This document shows, piece after piece, positions 59,392 through 64,000 of a stretch of 64,000 nt of DNA. This DNA is from Streptomonospora alba (GTDB taxonomy: Bacteria > Actinomycetota > Actinomycetes > Streptosporangiales > Streptosporangiaceae). Under the pieces are notes generated by a model. That model had not been told where the DNA came from and made no database searches. It was given only the letters and a program-made list of their open reading frames with translations. The stretch is from assembly GCF_000826685.1 (NCBI RefSeq), contig NZ_JROO01000013.1:57151-121150 (forward strand). Reading direction: 5' to 3'. Both the position numbers and the translations under genes were made by a program. The first letter of the stretch is position 1. Each line of letters begins with the position of its first letter.

Positions 59392-62300
59392 TGGTCGCTC
59401 CCTTCGCCGCCGTCGTCCTCCGCGCCGCGCGCGCCCCGCCCTCGGCCGCCGGCTCGGCGCACTCCGCGGGCACGGTGCCCGCGGGCGGCTACGCGGGTGC
59501 CGGTGGAGCCGCGCAGGCCGGCCAGCGCCGGGCGACGCGGCCGCGGCGCCGGTTGCGCCTCCTCCTCGCGCAGGTCCTCCTCGGTGCGCACACCGGGCAG
59601 TGCGAACATCACGGCCACGGCCAGCAGCACGCCCTCGACGGCGAGCCACCCCTGGCGCAGCGGGTCGTCCTTGTCCAGTGTCAGCTGCCCGCCGCCGGCG
59701 GGCAGCTCGAAGGTCGCCAGTCCGCTGCCGTTCTCGCCGGCGGGCAGCTGTTCGCCGCCGAGTGCGGCACTCCACCCGGTTCCGGCGGGCTCGGCCAGGA
59801 CCAGTGTCCGCCCGGCGGAGCCGGAGGGCACCCGGTAGGCGCGCGCGTCGCCGTCGTCCTGCCGCTTCAGCGCGGTGTCCGCGCCGTCGCCCGTGACGCG
59901 CACCCGCCCGGTGGGCTCGTCCAACCGCCACAGCCCGAAGCGATCGGTCAGCAGCACGCGCGAGACGCCGGGCACACCGTCGACCGTGTCGACAGGGGTG
60001 GCGGCGGCGCCGTCCTCCGCGGGCGGACGGGGCATGAGGATGTAGCCGATCCCCAGGTTCCCCAGGTCGCGGGCCTGTTCGCCGCCCTGGCCGGCGAGGA
60101 GGCCGGCGACGACCTCGTCGAGGACCTCTCCGGTGCGTTCGGCCGTGGGGATCTGCCCCTCGCCGATGCGGGGCCCGCGGCCGCGAAGCACGGTGTAGCG
60201 CGTCGGACCCTCGTGCTGCGGCGAGACGACGAGGGTGCGCGCGTCGCGGTCGTCGTCGCCGATGGCGCCGAGCATGCCGGGGATGGCCGGGCCGCTCTGC
60301 CCGGTCAGCGGGCCCTGCGCCCCGTTCCACATCCACATCCCGGCCGCGCACACGGGCGTGGTCAGGGCCAGTGCCGCCGCGGAGGCCACGAATGCGCGGC
60401 GCGGGCCGCCCATGGACCACATCAGGCCGAAGGACTGGGCGGTGGTGGCCGCGGACAGCAGCAGCGCGGTCGACGCGAAGGCCAGCGCGACGCCGGGCCA
60501 GGCCGGGGCTTCCGGACCCCCGTACCAGGGTTCGACGGGGATGCGGCTGACGATGATCGCGACGAGGATCCCGAAGAGGGCCACGCTCCAGCCCACGGCG
60601 ATGAGCATGCGATGGCGCAGGAGCACCAGCGCGACCAGCGCCGCGGCCAGGAAGCCCGCGGTGATCCACACCGGCGGGCTCCCGGGGCCGCCGGGTGAGA
60701 GCATCAGCAGCTGCTCGGCTCCCGGCGGGGGCGCGGACAGCTCCGGCCGGTGCAGCCCGGCCTCCAGCAGCCACAGCGAGGGGTGCAGGAACAGCTCCAG
60801 CGACCAGGGCAGAAGCAGCACCAGAGGCACGGTGAGGGCGATGCCCAGGCTGAAGTAGAGGCGGCGGCCCAGGTGGCCGTAGGCGACAGCGACCAGGAGA
60901 CCGGTGACCAGCGCCAGCAGCCACAACAGCGGCACGAACGCGGTACCGGCCGCGATGAACACCGCCAGCGCCCAGGCGGTGCGGCGCGACTGGCGCGGCG
61001 GGAGGGTGAGCAGCCGGGTGATCAGGATGCCCAGGACCGGAAGCAGTGCGTGGACCAGAGCGGTACCCAGGCGCCCTTGGGAGACCGCGCCCGTGGCCAT
61101 GGGGAGGAGGGCGTAGGAGCCCGCCATCCACACCTGGGCCGGGCGGTAGTGCAGGACGCGCCGCGCCAGCAGGTAGGCGGTGAACCCGGCCAGCGGTACG
61201 CAGCCCAGCAGGATGAGGGTCACCGCCAGCCACGGCTTGCCCAGCAGCAGGGTGGACAGCAGCGCCAGCAGGCCGACGTAGGGCGGTGCGGGCGCACCCG
61301 CACCGGCGCCGATCTCGGGGGTGCCGGTGAGGTAGAGCCGCCACAGGTCCCCGGCCCCGCCCTGGACCGGCGGGAGCGCGCCGCCCGACAGCTCGCCGCC
61401 GAACAGCAGCGAGCGCTCGGCGATCAGGGTCACGATGGTCAGCGCGGCGACCATCAGCAGCCCGGGGCTGGTCACAGCGCGCCACAGCAGGCTGTGCTCG
61501 TCGTTCAGCGGATCCTCGTCCTCGGGCGGCGGCGCGGTGACGGCCTGGTGGCGGCCGGGGCTGTCCAGTCCGGGGGTGCCCGCGAACAGGTTGGCCACGG
61601 AGTCGGTGAACTGGCGCATCGCCACGCCGCGCGCCAGGAACGGGCGGATGGCGCTGTAGGTGCGCCGGCGGTTGCGGCGCCTGCGCAGGCGGGCGCCGAT
61701 GAGCCGGCCGGGCATGAGGTAGACCGAGCTGATGGCCACGGCTTCGTCGAAGGCGTTGGCGGGCTGCTTGGCCGCGATGTACATCAGTACCCGCAGCAGC
61801 GAGGCGAAGGTGTTGCGCACGAACGCGGCGAGCATGCCGCCCATGGGCAGGTTGGCCAGCAGAACGAAGATCGCGTTGCGGCGGTCCAGGCGGCGCGGGT
61901 GGTCGGACGCGGCGCTGATGCGCCTGCGGCGGCGGGCGGCGGCCTCGGCGTGGTAGGCGACCGCGTCGGTGACGATGAGGACGCGGTGGCCGGCTCCGCC
62001 GGCGCGCCAGCAGAAGTCGATGTCGTCGCGGAACATCGGCAGAGTGCGGTCGAAGCCGTCGAGCTGGTCCCACACGTCGCGCCGGACCAGCATGCCCGCG
62101 CTGGAGACCGCCAGTACCGCCCGGGTGTCGTCGTGCTGGCCGTGGTCGAACTCGCGCGCCTCCAGGCCGGTCTCGCGCCGTCCGGCGCCGTCGATGGTCA
62201 CCCCGGCTTCCACGAGCAGGCGGCGGTCGAACCAGTCGCGCAGCTTGGGGCCGAGCACGGCGGCGCGGGGGTCGTCGTTCGCGGCCAGCAGCAGGTGCTG

Positions 62301-62648
62301 CAGCGCGTCGGGCTCGGGCGTGCAGTCGTCGTGGATCAGCCAGACCCACTCGGTGGCGTCGGGCGCGGCGCCGGGGAAGTCGGCACGGGCGCGCGGCATG
62401 TCCAGGGCGGCGCGCACGGCGTCGCCGAAGCCGGTCGAGCGGTCCAACGTGGTGATGGCGTCGGGGGCGATGTAGTCGGCGAGGATGCGGCCGCTGCGGT
62501 CGCGGCTACCGGTGTCGACGCCGATGACGCGCTGTACCGGCCGTGACTGCTCGCGGACGGCATCCAGCGTCTCCGGCAGCCATCGGGCGCCGTCGTGGGT
62601 GACGATGACGGCGGTGACGACGTGACGAGCCGGATCCAGGGGTAGCAC
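59388..62648 (-). CDS. Family 2 glycosyltransferase with large membrane domain
   Basis: The 1086-residue protein has an N-terminal GT-A domain (AVIVTHDGARWLPETLDAVR; metal-binding DD in LIHDDCTPEPD at 107-108; FRDDIDFCWRAGGAGHRVLI). At least a dozen membrane helices lie between about residues 400 and 770, followed by an extracytoplasmic region and a final membrane helix near the C-terminus. It probably transfers sugars to an envelope polymer or lipid carrier. GTG 62648 is preferred; an in-frame TTG 69 nt upstream is possible. It is coupled to DUF5719 and downstream of whiB. Confidence 0.87.
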   Translation of the reverse strand: MLPLDPARHVVTAVIVTHDGARWLPETLDAVREQSRPVQRVIGVDTGSRDRSGRILADYIAPDAITTLDRSTGFGDAVRAALDMPRARADFPGAAPDATEWVWLIHDDCTPEPDALQHLLLAANDDPRAAVLGPKLRDWFDRRLLVEAGVTIDGAGRRETGLEAREFDHGQHDDTRAVLAVSSAGMLVRRDVWDQLDGFDRTLPMFRDDIDFCWRAGGAGHRVLIVTDAVAYHAEAAARRRRRISAASDHPRRLDRRNAIFVLLANLPMGGMLAAFVRNTFASLLRVLMYIAAKQPANAFDEAVAISSVYLMPGRLIGARLRRRRNRRRTYSAIRPFLARGVAMRQFTDSVANLFAGTPGLDSPGRHQAVTAPPPEDEDPLNDEHSLLWRAVTSPGLLMVAALTIVTLIAERSLLFGGELSGGALPPVQGGAGDLWRLYLTGTPEIGAGAGAPAPPYVGLLALLSTLLLGKPWLAVTLILLGCVPLAGFTAYLLARRVLHYRPAQVWMAGSYALLPMATGAVSQGRLGTALVHALLPVLGILITRLLTLPPRQSRRTAWALAVFIAAGTAFVPLLWLLALVTGLLVAVAYGHLGRRLYFSLGIALTVPLVLLLPWSLELFLHPSLWLLEAGLHRPELSAPPPGAEQLLMLSPGGPGSPPVWITAGFLAAALVALVLLRHRMLIAVGWSVALFGILVAIIVSRIPVEPWYGGPEAPAWPGVALAFASTALLLSAATTAQSFGLMWSMGGPRRAFVASAAALALTTPVCAAGMWMWNGAQGPLTGQSGPAIPGMLGAIGDDDRDARTLVVSPQHEGPTRYTVLRGRGPRIGEGQIPTAERTGEVLDEVVAGLLAGQGGEQARDLGNLGIGYILMPRPPAEDGAAATPVDTVDGVPGVSRVLLTDRFGLWRLDEPTGRVRVTGDGADTALKRQDDGDARAYRVPSGSAGRTLVLAEPAGTGWSAALGGEQLPAGENGSGLATFELPAGGGQLTLDKDDPLRQGWLAVEGVLLAVAVMFALPGVRTEEDLREEEAQPAPRPRRPALAGLRGSTGTRVAARGHRARGVRRAGGRGRGARGAEDDGGEGSDQ

Positions 62649-62837
62649 GGCTGGTGTTCGCTCTCGGGGGTTCGAAGTCGGGACGTTGCGACCTGTGCTG
62701 TCGCATGCTGACGGCAAAACACCTTACGCCACCTGCGACTGTTACGCGCCGTTTCTCCCTCGTCAGGTGAGCGACGCCTCCTCCGCGTGCCGTGTCCGCA
62801 ATGCCGCCGTCTCTAGCACGCAGCACGTAAAGGAAGC

Positions 62838-62879
62838 ATAAAAAACGCGTGTCCTGGGCGAAAACCCAGGACACGCGTT
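62838..62879 (-). terminator. Intrinsic terminator of whiB
   Basis: Perfect 15-bp arms (62844-62858 and 62865-62879) with a 6-nt loop are followed, on the minus strand, by six T (GCGTTTTTTATG). This is a textbook Rho-independent terminator 19 nt past the whiB stop. Confidence 0.96.
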
Positions 62880-62897
62880 CAGCGGTGCCGGAAGCGG

Positions 62898-63185
62898 TCA
62901 CAGCATGTCGGCGAGGAAATCGAAATCCTGGCCGGCCGCTTTCTTGAGCCGCCGCCGCTCGCGTTCGGAGAGTCCCCCCCAGATACCGAAGCGCTCATCG
63001 TGCTCCAGCGCATATTCCAGACACTCCGCACGCACCTCGCATGACAGGCAGACCTTCTTCGCCTCCCGCGTCGAGCCGCCCTTCTCGGGGAAGAACGCCT
63101 CGGGGTCGGTCTGCGCGCACAGGGCGCGCTCCTGCCAGCCCAGATCTTCATCTGCGCCGTGCGCCAGCGGGATGACCTCGCTCAT
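62898..63185 (-). CDS. whiB: WhiB2-type iron-sulfur transcription factor
   Basis: This is a 95-residue Wbl protein of the WhiB2/WhmD type, required for septation in sporulating hyphae and mycobacteria. The four [4Fe-4S] Cys are C23 (ALCAQTD), C46 and C49 (VCLSCE) and C55 (AECL), with GIWGG (67-71) and a basic C-terminal region. ATG 63185 follows AGGAGGT at 5 nt. A GTG two codons upstream overlaps that site. It has a strong promoter and a leader hairpin upstream and an intrinsic terminator downstream, so it is monocistronic. Confidence 0.96.
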   Translation of the reverse strand: MSEVIPLAHGADEDLGWQERALCAQTDPEAFFPEKGGSTREAKKVCLSCEVRAECLEYALEHDERFGIWGGLSERERRRLKKAAGQDFDFLADML

Positions 63186-63213
63186 GCGCACCTCCTATTG
63201 CCCCCCTAGATGT

Positions 63214-63286
63214 ACCCTCCCATTCGACCCCCGGGAGGGTGGAATCACACCTGGAAATTACACGCGCGAGACTCGCTATACGTCAA
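63214..63286 (-). promoter_or_regulatory. whiB promoter and leader hairpin
   Basis: On the minus strand TTGACG (63286-63281) and TGTAAT (63262-63257) are separated by 18 nt, a near-consensus housekeeping promoter. The predicted transcript start is near 63250, giving a ~65-nt leader. The leader contains a perfect 8-bp stem ACCCTCCC / GGGAGGGT (63214-63221 and 63233-63240), ending 28 nt before the ATG. Confidence 0.7.
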
Positions 63287-63423
63287 GCGCACTGCGTTGT
63301 AATCCCCTGAATATCCTCCAACAAACGACCGCCGGGCGTCTACCCGTACCGGTCGGCTTCACCGGATTACCGCGCAATTGTGAGGTGCGTCCGAGCCGCG
63401 AATGCTCCGGCTGGGGGACCGGG

Positions 63424-64000
63424 TCAGCCCCGCTCGTCGTCGCGGTACCACCCGTGCGGGTTCTCGGTGCCCTCGCCCACCTGCTGCCCATACGGCGTTC
63501 CGTAAACCGGATCGATCGCCTGAGTCTGGTCGGTCGGCGCGGAGTCCTCGTGGAAGAACGAATCCAAGGGGGTGTCGCGGCGGGGCTCGACCGGGGCCTC
63601 GGGCTGCTCGCCGGGCTGCTGGTACCAGCCGTACTGGATGGCCTCCTGCGCGGCCCGCTCCCCGTCGCTGCCGGGCTGGGGCGCGTACCGCGAAGGGTCG
63701 TAGGGCGCGCCGTAGGCCGACTGGCCACCGGTGCCGGTGCCGGTGCCGTAGGCCTGCTGGGCGGGGTCGGTGCCGTAGGCCGGCTGGGCACCCGTGGTGT
63801 AGGGCTGATGGCCGTAGGGGTCATAGGCGGGCTGGCCGCCGCTGCCCGCCCCGTAGGCGGGCTGGCCGCCGGTGCCGTAGGGCTGCTGGCCGTAGGGGTC
63901 GTAGGCCGGCTGCCCCGCTTGCCCGTAGCCCTGCTGGCCGTACGGGTCGTAGGCGGGCTGGCCGCCGGTGCCGTAAGCCTGCTGGCCGTACGGGTCGTAG
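63424..64000 (-). CDS. Tyr/Gly/Gln-rich repeat protein, C-terminal part (5' end outside window)
   Basis: The last 191 codons of a protein read through the right window edge on the minus strand. They contain tandem 16-residue repeats of the type YDPYGQQAYGTGGQPA: at least four recognisable full or variant units, then shorter YGTG-type units. A unique acidic tail follows (DTPLDSFFHEDSAPTDQTQA; ENPHGWYRDDERG). The repeat is intrinsically disordered; similar tails occur on actinobacterial envelope and membrane proteins. The functional domain lies outside the window, so no product is assigned. Confidence 0.8.
   Translation of the reverse strand, partial: YDPYGQQAYGTGGQPAYDPYGQQGYGQAGQPAYDPYGQQPYGTGGQPAYGAGSGGQPAYDPYGHQPYTTGAQPAYGTDPAQQAYGTGTGTGGQSAYGAPYDPSRYAPQPGSDGERAAQEAIQYGWYQQPGEQPEAPVEPRRDTPLDSFFHEDSAPTDQTQAIDPVYGTPYGQQVGEGTENPHGWYRDDERG
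63580..64000 (-). repeat. 48-bp tandem coding repeats
   Basis: The segment coding for the Tyr/Gly/Gln-rich region repeats a 48-bp unit. The most regular copies lie between about 63810 and the window end, in phase with the reading frame. Degenerate copies extend to about 63690. Copy-number variation between strains would be expected. Confidence 0.8.

Noticed and set aside
63580..64000. CRISPR array (regular repeats at the window edge)
   Set aside because: Repeats are contiguous 48-bp coding units without spacers and are in one reading frame.

Overview
The window is a continuous stretch of high-GC chromosome (roughly 70% G+C, strong third-position G/C bias, many GTG starts) from a filamentous or related actinomycete. 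The gene set and order are those of the conserved actinobacterial core. One block runs secA - hpf - comF - lpqB - mtrB - mtrA, then ahcY, then a phosphosugar SIS gene - Trm112 - manB - DUF3499 - metallopeptidase - DUF5719 - glycosyltransferase - whiB. Another block runs smpB - ftsX - ftsE - prfB. Nocardiopsaceae or another Streptosporangiales-type lineage is my best guess, but this rests on gene order and protein resemblance only. There is no rRNA, tRNA, tmRNA, CRISPR array, prophage or intact insertion sequence.

Layout. 1-4276 (minus strand): start of a penicillin-binding lipoprotein, smpB, ftsX, ftsE, prfB. 4277-13902: amino-acid catabolism (a very large NAD-glutamate dehydrogenase and pruA) interspersed with two HAD hydrolases and a DUF6912 gene. 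14128-15327: an acyl-CoA dehydrogenase with a TetR-type operator and a probably leaderless start. 15413-24820: a compact N-acetylglucosamine locus. It holds a NagZ-like lipoprotein glycosidase, all general and sugar-specific PTS parts (EI, HPr, EIIA, EIIB, EIIC), an SIS-type glucosamine-6-phosphate deaminase, a HAD sugar phosphatase and a DasR-like GntR regulator at the divergent promoter. 24821-25238: a scar region with a tatD gene fragment and several large palindromes. 25239-36001: secretion and cell-envelope control (secA, hpf, comF, lpqB-mtrB-mtrA). 36473-44605: a membrane/MoxR module (DUF4129, DUF4350, MoxR, DUF58, SpoIIM, RDD). 44748-47487: two adjacent S-adenosylhomocysteine hydrolases of different structural classes. 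47629-53531: a MerR regulator, an acyltransferase, an unassigned protein and a Ser/Thr kinase. 53562-63185: mannose/phosphosugar and envelope glycosylation genes ending in whiB2. 63424-64000: the C-terminal half of a Tyr/Gly/Gln-rich repeat protein.

How the genes work together. The PTS locus gives a nearly complete route: extracellular release of GlcNAc, uptake as GlcNAc-6-phosphate, then deamination of GlcN-6-phosphate. Only a NagA deacetylase is missing from the window. The lpqB-mtrAB genes, SecA, the glycosyltransferase/DUF5719 pair, ManB and WhiB form the classic actinobacterial envelope and cell-division neighbourhood.

Most notable non-coding signals: (i) two copies of a 63-bp palindrome with 20-bp arms, a GCGA apex and compensatory base-pair changes, one of them abutting the tatD remnant; (ii) three candidate leaderless genes with TAnnnT-like -10 boxes exactly 6 nt before the start codon; (iii) a promoter overlapping a dre-like operator in the GlcNAc locus; (iv) a perfect 16-bp palindrome before the glutamate dehydrogenase; (v) a HAD gene whose only well-placed start is ATC; (vi) a short SAH hydrolase paralogue with Gln in place of an active-site Glu. 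All functional statements are from reading the sequence and family knowledge; nothing was searched or computed.
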